Notes: generated from the letters alone by a model not told the origin. A DNA stretch of 64,000 bases from Hyphomonas oceanitis SCH89 (GCF_000685295.1 NZ_ARYL01000010.1:1-64000); one strand, 5' to 3'. Numbered from the stretch's first letter, positions 8,001 through 16,169 are shown. Translations and numbers: made by a program.

Positions 8001-8642
8001 GTCGGGCGGTGGGACCGCGCCAATAAGCTGCGCGTGTATGCGCCGGGCGGGGATTTTGCGAGCCTGCCGGAGGCGCAGGTGCTGGGCGGTGGCAATGCGC
8101 TGCTGCTGGAGACGGCGGCGGGATGGGAACTGGTGCAGTTTACCGGTGCTGAGCTGGTGGGCGTGGACACATGGGTGCTGAGCCGCCTGTTGCGGGGGCA
8201 GGAGGGGAGCGAAAGCGCGGCGGCCGATGAGGGCGCGCGGGTTGTGCTGGTGGACGGTGCGCTGCTGCGAGCGCGTGTCAGCCCTGGTGAAGTCGGGCTG
8301 GCGCTGGACTGGCGGGCAGCGGGGGATGAGGCGGCGCAGGCGTTTGCGTTCGAGGACAAAGGCGGCCTGCCATGGCGCGTGGCGCACCTGCGGCGGCGCG
8401 GCGACGCGCTGGACTGGGTGCGGCGCGGGGCGGACGTGGCGACGAGTTGGGCGTTTCCAGAGGCGGCCAATGCGGGGCGGTTTGCCGTGGAGGTGGACAC
8501 AGGGAGCGGCTTTGGGGGACGGTTTGAGGTGGCCGTGCCCTCGGCAACACTGGCACCGGGCGTGGCTTCGGCACGGGTGGCGGAGGCTGGCGCTGATGGC
8601 CGTGTGGGTCCATGGGTTTCAATCGGCGCCGGAACATCCTAA
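5016..8642 (+). CDS. GTA baseplate megatron / host-specificity protein (g15-like)
   Basis: The open frame begins at 4986, but the ATG at 5016, with TGGAGG about ten bases upstream, gives the family N-terminus MAQVVLSEVGAAVGRW. The 1208-residue protein corresponds to RcGTA g15 (about 1300 residues). It has an N-terminal baseplate region, a TIM-barrel glycoside-hydrolase-like domain at about 235-560 (containing FRRFILHHADLA, SYAADWTEYG, DYVAVDWYPP) and a phage-tail_3-type domain after about 620. It forms the central baseplate structure and tail tip that contacts the recipient cell. It is the last gene of the tail operon, with only about 46 bases to the next gene. Confidence 0.93.
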   Translation: MAQVVLSEVGAAVGRWALPQGLQVLGQTVAGATIGRAIGSVAGRAIDAAFAGATEGPRVKGLHVMEAREGAGIPGVYGKMRVGGQVIWAARFREAKTTRSTGGKGGPKVSDFSYSVSFAVALGEGPILGVQRAWANGEAFDLSGVVYRIHTGTEDQAPDPLIEMVEGAAPAYRGVAYIVFEDLPLDDFGNRLPQLSFEVARVPGGGSEAGLGEVVTGVNVIPASGEFVYATEIVRERLAPGRERALNANSGEARADFLVSLDQLERDLPRVDRAALTVGWFGDSLAAGDCAIRPGVEVAERVTVPMAWSVDGVGREGAYLISRDEGGNANYGGTPADACVVQAIEEMKARGIAVTLSPFLFMDCEGLPWRGRVTVSADGTAAAREEIEAFVEGEWGFRRFILHHADLALAAGGVEAFLIGSEMRGLTRVRDEAGAFPFVEKLISIAADVKAILPSAKVSYAADWTEYGAYVPGDGSGDVLFPLDTLWADENVDYVAVDWYPPMGDWRSGAGHLDAVAGYAAADDADYLSAQLAGGEAYDWYYASEADRDAQVRTPISDTAHGEHWVFRAKDLSGWAGALHYPRPGGVRAAAPTGWVPGTKPVRLSEVGFAAVDKGGNAPNLFFDPKSSESALPPYSTGARDDVFQKRALAVTLAHFEDDPLVEATFVWAWEGRPFPAWPVRDGVWGDGGNWARGHWLNGRAGLAPLADVVADICARGGVSDVDVRELDGVVEGYGLDGVHSVRAALEPLKAAFGFECVERDGALVFRMQGEGAVLDVATADLIEGGLQRTRRLVDKAPERLRLTYVDLENDYQPGVTEARVEGGDPRLSVDVSLPLAMGAGRAEAVARFLLDAAASAETAEAGLVLNGLALEPGDGLRVDGGVVWRVIDVTDAGIVRGLALVADVEGPGIVRGLEPGPVAPPAPDFGAVDLVVIDGPRLPGETDVTGPLMAAWADPWPGTVRVLAGLTADAMSERVVLSRPAVIGRLVAAVDARPVGRWDRANKLRVYAPGGDFASLPEAQVLGGGNALLLETAAGWELVQFTGAELVGVDTWVLSRLLRGQEGSESAAADEGARVVLVDGALLRARVSPGEVGLALDWRAAGDEAAQAFAFEDKGGLPWRVAHLRRRGDALDWVRRGADVATSWAFPEAANAGRFAVEVDTGSGFGGRFEVAVPSATLAPGVASARVAEAGADGRVGPWVSIGAGTS

Positions 8643-8688
8643 CTCTGGGGCGACAGTGATTTCACCCTATTTAGAGGAATAACCGCCC

Positions 8689-9585
8689 TTGGCCCTAGAT
8701 CCCTATAGCGTGCTCGGCGTTCCCCGCACAGCGAGCGAGGCCGAGATCAAAAAAGCCTATCGCAACAAGGCGAAAGCCCTGCACCCTGACCTTCATCCCG
8801 ATGACAATGCCAAGATGGAGGAGTTCAAGCGGGTGTCGCAGGCGTGGGATATCCTGGGCGACAAGGAGAAGAAGGCGAAGTTCGACCGCGGCGAGATTGA
8901 CGGCGATGGCAACCCTGCAGGCTTTGGCGGGGGCTATCCCGGCGGCGGGGGTGGCGGCTTTCCGGGCGGCGGCGGGGCGCGCTGGCAGACGCGCGGCGGC
9001 GGCAATCCGTTTGATGGCGCGCAGGGCGACCCGTTCGAGGACATTCTCGGCGGCATGTTCGGGGGCGGCGGACGCAGGCGGAATCCGGGCCCGCAAAAGG
9101 GCCGCGATATCCGCTACCGCGTAGAGATTTCGTTCGAGGATTCCGTGGCAGGCGCGCGGCGCCGGATGACCATGGCGGACGGCACGGCGCTGGACGTGAA
9201 CATCCCGGCTGGCATCGATTCCGGCCAGACGCTGCGCCTCAAAAGCCAGGGCCAGCCTTCGCCGAATGGTGGGGCACCGGGCGACGCGCTGCTGGAAGTG
9301 GAAGTGCGCCCGAGCACTGTCTGGCAACGGGACGGCAAGGATTTGCGCATGAGCGTGCCGATCAGCCTGAAGACGGCGGTTCTGGGGGGCAGCGTGGAAG
9401 TGAAGACGCCGTCCGGCCCGGTGACGCTGAAAGTGCCGGCGGGATCGAATACGGATGCGACGCTGCGCCTGCGCGGCAAGGGCGTGCAGACGAGCACGCC
9501 GGGCAACCTCTATGCCAAGCTGAAGATCATGCTGGATGACCCCGCCGACCCCGGCCTGAAGAAATGGGCCGAAGGCAAGGCCTGA
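8689..9585 (+). CDS. J-domain protein, CbpA/DnaJ type II
   Basis: A 298-residue co-chaperone. The J domain (residues 1-65) carries HPD at 32-34. A Gly-rich linker follows (about 85-125), then two DnaJ C-terminal beta domains (from GRDIRYRVEISFEDSVAGARRRM onwards, with VEVRPSTVWQRDGKDLRMSVPISLKTAVLGGSVEVKTPSG). The zinc-finger CxxCxGxG repeats of true DnaJ are absent, so it is CbpA-like. It should stimulate DnaK ATPase and hold client proteins. The start is TTG with AGAGGA upstream. It lies 46 bases behind the GTA megatron gene on the same strand and could be co-transcribed with the virion genes, though a housekeeping role is equally possible. Confidence 0.9.
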   Translation: MALDPYSVLGVPRTASEAEIKKAYRNKAKALHPDLHPDDNAKMEEFKRVSQAWDILGDKEKKAKFDRGEIDGDGNPAGFGGGYPGGGGGGFPGGGGARWQTRGGGNPFDGAQGDPFEDILGGMFGGGGRRRNPGPQKGRDIRYRVEISFEDSVAGARRRMTMADGTALDVNIPAGIDSGQTLRLKSQGQPSPNGGAPGDALLEVEVRPSTVWQRDGKDLRMSVPISLKTAVLGGSVEVKTPSGPVTLKVPAGSNTDATLRLRGKGVQTSTPGNLYAKLKIMLDDPADPGLKKWAEGKA

Positions 9586-9596
9586 GACCTGTCAGA

Positions 9597-11993
9597 TCAG
9601 GCGGCTGAGAGCGACGCGAGGGATCTGGCGGATTTCGGGTCGGCCTGCTCCGACAAGATGAAGGGTTCCGGGCGGGCGATCAGGAAGCCCTGAATCTCCT
9701 CACACAGAAGGCTTCGCAGCAGGCTGGCCTGCTCCTCTGTCTCGACGCCCTCGGCAACGACCGGAATATCGAGCGAATGGGCAAGGCTGATGATCGCTTC
9801 AACGATCGCGCGCGACTTGCGGTCGCCATTCATGGCCGCCACGAAGGAGCGGTCGATCTTGAGCCGGTCGAACGGGAAGGACTGGACATAGCTCATGGAC
9901 GAGTAGCCCGTGCCGAAATCATCAAGGGCGATCTTGATGCCAATCGCCTTCAGCTGCATCAGGATGGTTGCGGCGAGCTGCTTGTTGAGTATGAGCGCCG
10001 TCTCCGTAATCTCGAGTTCAAGACGTGAGGGATTAAGGCCCGTCTCGTGCAAGATGTTGCGTATGTCTTCCACAAGGTCCGGATCGAGGAACTGGCGGGC
10101 GGACAGGTTGACCGCGACGGTCTCGTTTGCGTCCCATTTGATGGCAGCTTCGCAGGCGGCACGGATTGTCCAGCGGCCGATATCGTTGATCAGGAGGCTT
10201 TGCTCCGCAACCGGAATGAAATTGTCGGGGTAGACCATGCCGCGCCCGGGGCGGTTCCAGCGGATGAGCGCTTCGCGGCCCACGATTGCACGCGTATGGC
10301 TGCACACTTTGGGCTGGAAGTGGAGGACGAACTGATCGCCCTCGATGGCGTCATGCAGGGCGGTTTCGAGGTCGCGCTTCTGCTCGTGCACTTCATGCAG
10401 GGCGGCATCATAGACACGGAAGCAGCCTCGGCCCGCTTCCTTGGCGGCATAAAGGGCGCGGTCGGCAGCGTTGAGCACACGCGCCGTTCCGGTGGCTTCG
10501 GGTTCGGCAAGCGCGATGCCGATGCTGGCGCCCATCGACAGGCTGCGCGTGCCGAGCGTGATGGGTGTCGCAAAGGCCTTGAGGATCTTGTTGGCGGTCC
10601 ATTTTATCTGGTGGATGCTGGAGCGGCCGCGAAGGATGATGGCGAACTCGTCGCCGCCGAGGCGAGCGACCATGTCGGCAGGCGACAGGCAGCCGGAGAT
10701 CCGGCGGCCGGCAATTTTCAGCAGGCTGTCGCCGGTGGAATGGCCGAACTGGTCATTCACTTCCTTGAATTCATCGACGTCGATGATGAAGACAGTGAGG
10801 TCGGCGCGGGCATAGGGTTTATCGCGGATGGCGGCTTCGAGTGCGATGTTGAAGGCGGCGCGGTTTGGAAGGCCGGTCAGGGTGTCGCGATAGGCCAGAG
10901 CGCGGACCTTGGCTTCCTGGCGTAGCTGGCGTGTGAGGTCGCGCACGGCAAAAACGGTGAAGCCGGCTTCAGAGTCCTGCATGGCGCGGGTGGTGATTTC
11001 CACGGTCACGTCATGGCCGCCGGAGATGTGAATGACATGCTCGGCGAGGAGCCTGTCTTTGCCATCGGCGTAATTGTCGAGGTCGTTGAGCTGGAGGATG
11101 TCGAAAATGTTGGTGCCCTGCATGTCGTCGCGCGGGATGCCGAGCATGGTTTCGGCGGCCATGTTCGCCTGGATGACCTTGCCGTTTGCGGACACCATGA
11201 AGAGCGCCTCCTGCGAGGAATCCGCCAGGGCCGACAGCTTGCGCGATTCAATGTTGCGCATCTGGACGACAAGCGAGTCGAGGCCGGCGGCGAGCGCGGC
11301 AAACATCAGGATGAGGCAGATGCTGGTGGCGATGACGACGCTCAGGGCGCCAGCGCCCATCAGCCAGCCAGTGTCAGGTATTGCGGCGAGCGGCGTCATG
11401 GTCAGGGCGGCGGTGCCGATGAAGTGAAGGCCAAGAATGGCGAGCATGGCGCAGGCCCAGCTCACCACATTGCGCACGACTGGAAGTGTGCTGAGGCGGA
11501 AGCTGTAGGCGAGGGTGTAGAAGCCGACGCAGAATACGATGGAAAGAAGGACGAGGCGCGGATCATAGGCGATCTCGACACTGTCTTTCATCGCCGTCAT
11601 GCCGAAATAGTGCATCACGATGACCGTGCCTGAGCCGAGGAGCGCTGCACTGAGCTTGCGAGCGGCGGTGCCGCTATTGCTGGCAACCGCCGTTGCGACC
11701 GTGAGTCCGATCACGGCGACCAGCGCTGACATGAGGGTCACGAAGACATCGAACGTGACCGGGAAGCCCGGCTTGTAACCAAGCAGGGCGATGAAGTGCG
11801 TGGCCCAGACACCCAGACCGGTCACGATGCCTGCGGCGATGATCCAGCGGCGACTGCCGGTTTCGCTGCGATCGATCATGCCGCGCTGAAACACCAACAG
11901 GGCGCAGACAAGGCTGAAGCCGAGCACAAGCACGGCAATCACCATATGCATAAAATCGTGGTGTTTTGTTAATGAATTGAAAACTATAGACAT
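9597..11993 (-). CDS. MHYT-PAS-GGDEF-EAL cyclic-di-GMP protein
   Basis: A 798-residue inner-membrane protein. Residues 15-240 form a seven-span MHYT sensor domain with three His motifs (THFIA 65-69, MHYFG 127-131, LHFIG 189-193), thought in this family to bind metal and sense gas or redox. A PAS domain occupies about 255-355. The diguanylate cyclase domain has an intact GGDEF at 446-450 but no RxxD inhibitory site (SPAD at that position). The EAL domain has EAL at 574-576, NLSARQF, LEITE, DDFGTG at 691-696 and AEGVET, so phosphodiesterase residues appear intact. It could therefore make or degrade c-di-GMP. It converges with the J-domain gene. Confidence 0.93.
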   Translation of the reverse strand: MSIVFNSLTKHHDFMHMVIAVLVLGFSLVCALLVFQRGMIDRSETGSRRWIIAAGIVTGLGVWATHFIALLGYKPGFPVTFDVFVTLMSALVAVIGLTVATAVASNSGTAARKLSAALLGSGTVIVMHYFGMTAMKDSVEIAYDPRLVLLSIVFCVGFYTLAYSFRLSTLPVVRNVVSWACAMLAILGLHFIGTAALTMTPLAAIPDTGWLMGAGALSVVIATSICLILMFAALAAGLDSLVVQMRNIESRKLSALADSSQEALFMVSANGKVIQANMAAETMLGIPRDDMQGTNIFDILQLNDLDNYADGKDRLLAEHVIHISGGHDVTVEITTRAMQDSEAGFTVFAVRDLTRQLRQEAKVRALAYRDTLTGLPNRAAFNIALEAAIRDKPYARADLTVFIIDVDEFKEVNDQFGHSTGDSLLKIAGRRISGCLSPADMVARLGGDEFAIILRGRSSIHQIKWTANKILKAFATPITLGTRSLSMGASIGIALAEPEATGTARVLNAADRALYAAKEAGRGCFRVYDAALHEVHEQKRDLETALHDAIEGDQFVLHFQPKVCSHTRAIVGREALIRWNRPGRGMVYPDNFIPVAEQSLLINDIGRWTIRAACEAAIKWDANETVAVNLSARQFLDPDLVEDIRNILHETGLNPSRLELEITETALILNKQLAATILMQLKAIGIKIALDDFGTGYSSMSYVQSFPFDRLKIDRSFVAAMNGDRKSRAIVEAIISLAHSLDIPVVAEGVETEEQASLLRSLLCEEIQGFLIARPEPFILSEQADPKSARSLASLSAA

Positions 11994-12197
11994 TTCGTGC
12001 TTTCTTCGCGTGCATCACCTATGCGCAGGCACGTGTATTCGTTCCACTACAGCGTGTTTTAAGTGCGTGAGATCGCAGTTCTCGGGAAAACTGACGGATA
12101 AGAGGCCGCAGATCGGTCCGGCACCCCCCTCGGGGGGGATGAATGCAGGGCCGTCTGGCTCTAGGGTGTGACCGAGATGCAGACCTGTGGGGATAAG

Positions 12198-12794
12198 ATG
12201 AAACGATACATGTTGTTGCTGCCGCTGGCGGCGCTGGCCGCGTGCGGACAAGGAGAGGCAGCCGGGGAGAAAGACCCTTGCGCGGCGATTTCAACCATCA
12301 TTGCGGCACGCGCCGAGGCCGAGCCATTTACCAGCCTGCGGGGCGAAGAACGTATGCTGGGCGACAGCCCGCTGCCGGATGCCTGGGAATCCAACGCGAC
12401 CTTTGACGATAGTGCCTGCCGGGTGAGTGTCATGCGCGGCTTCTTTGGTGGCGACACGAATATCCATATCTATACCTGCGACCTGTTCGAGGCAGGAACA
12501 ATGGACAAGGATGCGGACGGCAAGCTGGCCGAAGCGGCCTATGAGGGTGCCGTTGGCACCGTGAAGGCGTGCCTGGGGAATGCCTGGACCTTCGCGGCGG
12601 ACACCGAGGATTCGCAGTATGAGGTCTATGGCAAAACGGTCTTCAAGCCGGTCGAGCCCGAGGAGCAGGTGGGAGATTTTATCGCCGACCCGCTCTATGT
12701 GGAGATGCACTATGCCGGGTTTGGCGGCGGGCGGAACAGCACGCCAGGCTGGCTGGTGACGCTGCAGGCGCAGAAACAGACCAAGGCTGATTGA
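12198..12794 (+). CDS. putative lipoprotein (198 aa)
   Basis: The frame opens at 12168, but the ATG at 12198 with a GGGGATAAG leader gives a textbook lipoprotein signal MKRYMLLLPLAALAAC, with lipobox LAAC and lipidated C16. The mature protein is acidic and contains three further cysteines (DPCAAIS, SACRVSV, YTCDLFE) and another in KACLGNAW. No family is recognised. It ends QAQKQTKAD. Upstream, 12124-12138 holds a C6/G7 hairpin whose role is unclear. Function unknown; likely anchored in the outer or inner membrane facing the periplasm. Confidence 0.7.
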   Translation: MKRYMLLLPLAALAACGQGEAAGEKDPCAAISTIIAARAEAEPFTSLRGEERMLGDSPLPDAWESNATFDDSACRVSVMRGFFGGDTNIHIYTCDLFEAGTMDKDADGKLAEAAYEGAVGTVKACLGNAWTFAADTEDSQYEVYGKTVFKPVEPEEQVGDFIADPLYVEMHYAGFGGGRNSTPGWLVTLQAQKQTKAD

Positions 12795-12929
12795 CCTCAA
12801 GGCACCAGGCCCCGGCCGGCGCGAGTCGCGCCTGGGGCGATTTCCGGGCCGGAGGCGGCGTAATCCTGAACAAAACTGATTTCAGACGTTCACTTCACAT
12901 TCAGGGCTTTGGACCTATACGCTGGGCCC

Positions 12930-13244
12930 ATGAAGCGGATTCTTGCCTCTCTTGCAGCCATTGCACTCCTGACGGCCAGTCCTGCCACCGCGCAGGGCTG
13001 GGGCGATTCCTTTTCGCCCAATCAGGCGCGCGATGCCGTGCGCAATGGCAAGACCGTGCCGCTGAGCCGGATATTTGGCATGCTGAAGCAGCAATATGGC
13101 GGCTACCAGCTGGGCGCAGACCTTGTGTCCAAGCAGGGTGGCGGCGCCGAATATCATATTGACTGGATGACCGAAGATGGGCGCAAAATGCGCTTTATCG
13201 TTGACGCCCAGTCTGGCGCGATCACGGATCGTCGCGGCGGCTGA
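12930..13244 (+). CDS. PepSY-like periplasmic protein (FeuN-like position)
   Basis: A 104-residue product with a signal peptide (MKRILASLAAIALLTASPATAQ). The frame opens at 12909, but 12930 gives this clean leader. The mature part (ARDAVRNGKTVPLSRIFGMLKQQYGGYQLGADLV and YHIDWMTEDGRKMRFIVDAQSGAI) has the helix-plus-strands pattern of a PepSY domain ending in a VDAxxG motif. It lies 34 bases before a FeuP-like response regulator and its kinase. In Sinorhizobium a small periplasmic protein, FeuN, is encoded beside feuPQ and restrains the kinase. This gene is in the same place and may do the same, by inference from context only. Confidence 0.75.
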   Translation: MKRILASLAAIALLTASPATAQGWGDSFSPNQARDAVRNGKTVPLSRIFGMLKQQYGGYQLGADLVSKQGGGAEYHIDWMTEDGRKMRFIVDAQSGAITDRRGG

Positions 13245-13278
13245 ATCGTGTTAACCCGTTCTACGGAAGGTATTTTTC

Positions 13279-13962
13279 ATGCGTATCCTGGTAGTTGAAG
13301 ACGATAACGACCTGCGCCGCCAGTTGGCAGACGTACTGTCGCAATCGGGCTATGCGGTCGATCTGGCTGCGGATGGCGAGGATGGGCACTTCCTTGGCGA
13401 TACAGAGCCCTATGATGCGGTAATCCTGGACCTGGGCCTGCCGAAAATGGACGGTGTCAGCATCCTGAAGAAATGGCGCGCGGACGGGAAATCCTTCCCC
13501 GTGCTGATCCTGACCGCTCGCGACCAGTGGAGCGAGAAGGTGGCAGGCTTTGATGCCGGCGCCGATGATTACCTGTCGAAACCCTTCGTGACCGAGGAAT
13601 TGCTGGCACGCCTGCGCGCGCTGCTGCGCCGGGCTGCGGGCCATTCGGCGGCGACGCTGGAAGCCGGCAAGCTGATGGTCGATACGCGCGCCGCGCGAGC
13701 CATGGTCAATGGCGAACCGATCAAGCTGACCGCGCATGAATACCGTGTGCTGTCCTACCTGATGCATCATCAGGGCCGGGTCGTGCCGCGCACGGAACTG
13801 GTCGAGCATATCTACGATCAGGATTTCGACCGCGATTCGAACACGATCGAAGTGTTCATCGGGCGCCTGCGCCGCAAGATCGGCGTTGACCGGATCCAGA
13901 CCGAGCGCGGCCTTGGCTATCGCCTGATCGTGCCGGAAAACGAGGCGCGCGTTGCAGGCTAG
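13279..13962 (+). CDS. feuP: OmpR-family response regulator (FeuP-like)
   Basis: A 227-residue two-component regulator. The receiver domain (1-115) has the acidic pair D8-D9, phospho-acceptor D51 (AVILDLGLPKMDG), T79 and K101 (LSKPF). The C-terminal winged helix (from about 130) shows LTAHEYRVLSYLMHHQGRVV and TIEVFIGRLRRKIG, so it binds DNA. Context supports a FeuP identity: it is followed by a PhoQ/FeuQ-type kinase and then ccmI-E-F-H, the order known from rhizobia, where FeuPQ responds to osmotic or envelope conditions. The actual signal and regulon in this organism are unknown. Confidence 0.88.
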   Translation: MRILVVEDDNDLRRQLADVLSQSGYAVDLAADGEDGHFLGDTEPYDAVILDLGLPKMDGVSILKKWRADGKSFPVLILTARDQWSEKVAGFDAGADDYLSKPFVTEELLARLRALLRRAAGHSAATLEAGKLMVDTRAARAMVNGEPIKLTAHEYRVLSYLMHHQGRVVPRTELVEHIYDQDFDRDSNTIEVFIGRLRRKIGVDRIQTERGLGYRLIVPENEARVAG

Positions 13963-13987
13963 GCGCCTGCCGTGCCAGACCGTTTGA

Positions 13988-15415
13988 ATGGACGCAGCCG
14001 ACACACCCAAGCCCCGTTTCCTTGACCGCTGGTCGAGCGTTTCGCTCGCCCGGCGGATCATGATTGCGGCGGCGATCTGGGGCTTTGTTGTGCTGATCGG
14101 CGGCGCGCTGGCCCTGTCGGCGCTCTACCGCGCCCAGACGCTGACCCTGCTGGAAGAAGACCTCGACCAGACGCTGGTGACACTGACGCGCGAGATGACC
14201 CGTGAGGAGGCCTTCCTGGCCGATGGCCGGGTGACCGATACCGAGCGCCAGTTCCTGACCAGCGATGCGCGTTTCCAGACGCAGTATTCCGGCCAGTACT
14301 GGGCCGTTGTCGGCCTGACGCCGGACCTGACCATCTCAGGCGACTTTCGCTCCAAGAGCCTTTGGGACGAGCCGGTGCCGGTGACCGAGACCCAGATACG
14401 CCGCGCGGTGGCTGACCCCGGGACGACGCAGTTTGACGACTATGCCGGACCAGCTGACCAGAAGGTGCGCTCTGCGGCCAAGGCGATTCTTGTGGAGAAC
14501 CGCGAGACGCCGCTGATCCTGGTGGCGGCGGCTGACCGGACACCGAATGATGCCGCCGCGACGCGCTTTCGCAACATGCTGTTCGGCACCATGATCGCGC
14601 TGTTTGGCGGCGTGTTTGCGGCCATGGTGGCGGGCATACGGTTTTCGCTGCAGCCGCTGAAGCGGATCGAGCGCGACATTGCAGACATCCGCGAAGGCAA
14701 TCGCCAGACGCTGCGCGACGGCTACCCCATCGAAGTGCGCCCGCTGACCGAGGAGCTGAACAAGCTGATCGGGCATAACCGTGTCGTGGTGGAGCGCGCG
14801 CGCACGCATGTGGGCAATCTGGCGCATGCGCTGAAAACGCCGCTCGCCGTGCTGCGCAATGAGGCGAAGGGCGAGACGCAGCTGGATGATGTCGTGCGGC
14901 GCCAGACCGAGTCCATGCACGCGAATGTCGAGCATTACCTGAAGCGGGCGCGGATGGCGGCGCGGGCCGAGACGCTGGGCGCACGCACCGATGTGACGCA
15001 GGTGGTCGAGGCCCTGGCGCGCTTGCTGAACCGGCTCTTCGATGCGAAGGGCGTGAATGTCAGCGTCGAGGATGGCGCTGGCGCAGTGTTCCGTGGCGAG
15101 AAACAGGATTTCGAGGAAATGATCGGCAACCTGATGGACAATGCCTGCAAGTGGGCGAAGGCGGAGGTGTGCGTGCGCATTTCCGACAGCGCCGAGGCAT
15201 TGGTCATTGATGTCGAGGATGACGGCCCCGGCCTGCCGCCCGAAGCACGCGAAGGCGCCATGAAGCGCGGCGTGCGGCTGGACGAGACAACGCCGGGCAC
15301 GGGCCTAGGCCTGTCCATCGTTGCGGAGCTGGCGGAGTTGCACAAGGGCAGCCTTGAGCTGGGCGAGAGCCAGATGGGCGGCCTGCAGGCAAGGTTGAGG
15401 TTTCCGAAATCATGA
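13988..15415 (+). CDS. feuQ: sensor histidine kinase (PhoQ/FeuQ-like)
   Basis: A 475-residue inner-membrane kinase. TM1 is about residues 22-45, followed by a periplasmic sensor of about 150 residues, TM2 about 199-217 and a HAMP-like linker. The phospho-acceptor H280 lies in NLAHALKTPLAVL, a signature of the PhoQ/FeuQ subgroup. The ATPase part has an N box at 381-390 (NLMDNACKWA), DDGPGLPPE at 411 and GTGLGLS near 438. It begins 25 bases after the regulator gene and its stop overlaps ccmI as ATGA. This couples signalling and cytochrome c maturation genes in one transcript. Confidence 0.88.
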   Translation: MDAADTPKPRFLDRWSSVSLARRIMIAAAIWGFVVLIGGALALSALYRAQTLTLLEEDLDQTLVTLTREMTREEAFLADGRVTDTERQFLTSDARFQTQYSGQYWAVVGLTPDLTISGDFRSKSLWDEPVPVTETQIRRAVADPGTTQFDDYAGPADQKVRSAAKAILVENRETPLILVAAADRTPNDAAATRFRNMLFGTMIALFGGVFAAMVAGIRFSLQPLKRIERDIADIREGNRQTLRDGYPIEVRPLTEELNKLIGHNRVVVERARTHVGNLAHALKTPLAVLRNEAKGETQLDDVVRRQTESMHANVEHYLKRARMAARAETLGARTDVTQVVEALARLLNRLFDAKGVNVSVEDGAGAVFRGEKQDFEEMIGNLMDNACKWAKAEVCVRISDSAEALVIDVEDDGPGLPPEAREGAMKRGVRLDETTPGTGLGLSIVAELAELHKGSLELGESQMGGLQARLRFPKS

Positions 15416-16005
15416 CACGTTTGCAGGCGATTATCGTTGGGGTTTGCCTCGTGCTGGGCCTTGTGGGCTATGCCGTGTTCGGGCGGCCGGGCATGGGCGA
15501 CCTGCCGATGAAGGAACGCCAGGCCGAGATCATGGAGAAGATCCGCACGGCGCCGGAAACGCTGACGCCCGCCGAGACGCTGGCGCGGCTGGAGCAGACG
15601 TCCATCGACCAGCCGGACGCGCCGGAGCCGCAATATTATATCGGCGTGATCATGCGCCAGCAGAACCGGCCGGATGATGCGGCGCGGGCCTTCCAGTCTG
15701 CGCTGCGGCGCGACGGCACCTATGTGCCGGCGCTGATCGGCCTCGCCGATGTGCTGGTGGAACTGGAGGGCGGCGGCGTGACCACAGATGCCGCGCGGCT
15801 TTATGCGCGGGCCTATGAGCTGGACCCGAGCGAAGTGCGGGCCGGCATGTGGGCGGCCATGGGCGCAGCGCAGGCAGGCGATCAGGACAAGGCGGCAGAG
15901 ATGATGCGGGCCGTGTTTGCCAACCTGCCGGAAGACGACCCGCGCCGGGAACGCTTTGCGCCGATGCTGGATGCGATTGGCCGGGATGCGCCTGCGGAGC
16001 AGTAG
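15412..16005 (+). CDS. ccmI: cytochrome c maturation protein CcmI/CycH
   Basis: A 197-residue protein with an N-terminal membrane anchor (IIVGVCLVLGLVGYAVFG) and TPR-like helices in the periplasmic part (PEPQYYIGVIMRQQNRPDDAARAFQSALRRDGTYVPALIGLADVLVELEG, then DAARLYARAYELDPSEVRAGMWAAMG). CcmI-type proteins hold apocytochrome c for the CcmF-CcmH haem lyase. It is shorter than fused CcmI proteins of some bacteria, but the position before ccmE, ccmF and ccmH settles the assignment. Start overlaps the kinase stop. Confidence 0.83.
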   Translation: MTRLQAIIVGVCLVLGLVGYAVFGRPGMGDLPMKERQAEIMEKIRTAPETLTPAETLARLEQTSIDQPDAPEPQYYIGVIMRQQNRPDDAARAFQSALRRDGTYVPALIGLADVLVELEGGGVTTDAARLYARAYELDPSEVRAGMWAAMGAAQAGDQDKAAEMMRAVFANLPEDDPRRERFAPMLDAIGRDAPAEQ

Positions 16006-16014
16006 GGGGTAGGG

Positions 16015-16114
16015 CCCTCACCTCCCATTGCTGCGCAATGGGCACCTCCTCTCCCAGAGGGAGAGGGGTTTACAGCTCTACACTACTAACACCTCTCCCT
16101 CTGGGAGGTGAGGG
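16015..16114. repeat. nested inverted-repeat element (REP/BIME-like)
   Basis: A compact 100-base element between ccmI and ccmE. Outer arms CCCTCACCTCCCA (16015-16027) and TGGGAGGTGAGGG (16102-16114) are a perfect 13-base inverted repeat. Inside are a hairpin CCCATTGC/GCAATGGG (16024-16042) and a hairpin CCTCTCCC/GGGAGAGG (16048-16066). Another perfect 13-base pair joins CCAGAGGGAGAGG (16054-16066) to CCTCTCCCTCTGG (16092-16104). Several mutually exclusive foldings are possible. It encodes nothing. Such nested palindromes are typical dispersed intergenic repeats and may modulate mRNA stability inside the operon. Confidence 0.75.
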
Positions 16115-16169
16115 TGGCCGAAGCTTGCTGTATCTGCCGCACTGTCAAATCGGGCGGTTCCCAGTATAG

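Noticed and set aside
4918-8387. Several long reverse-strand open frames opposite g14 and g15.
   Set aside because: Proline/arginine/histidine-rich products typical of antisense frames of GC-rich genes; no ribosome sites or motifs.
16015-16114. Repeat cluster considered as a CRISPR-like array.
   Set aside because: The units are nested palindromes without regular spacers, and no cas genes are present.
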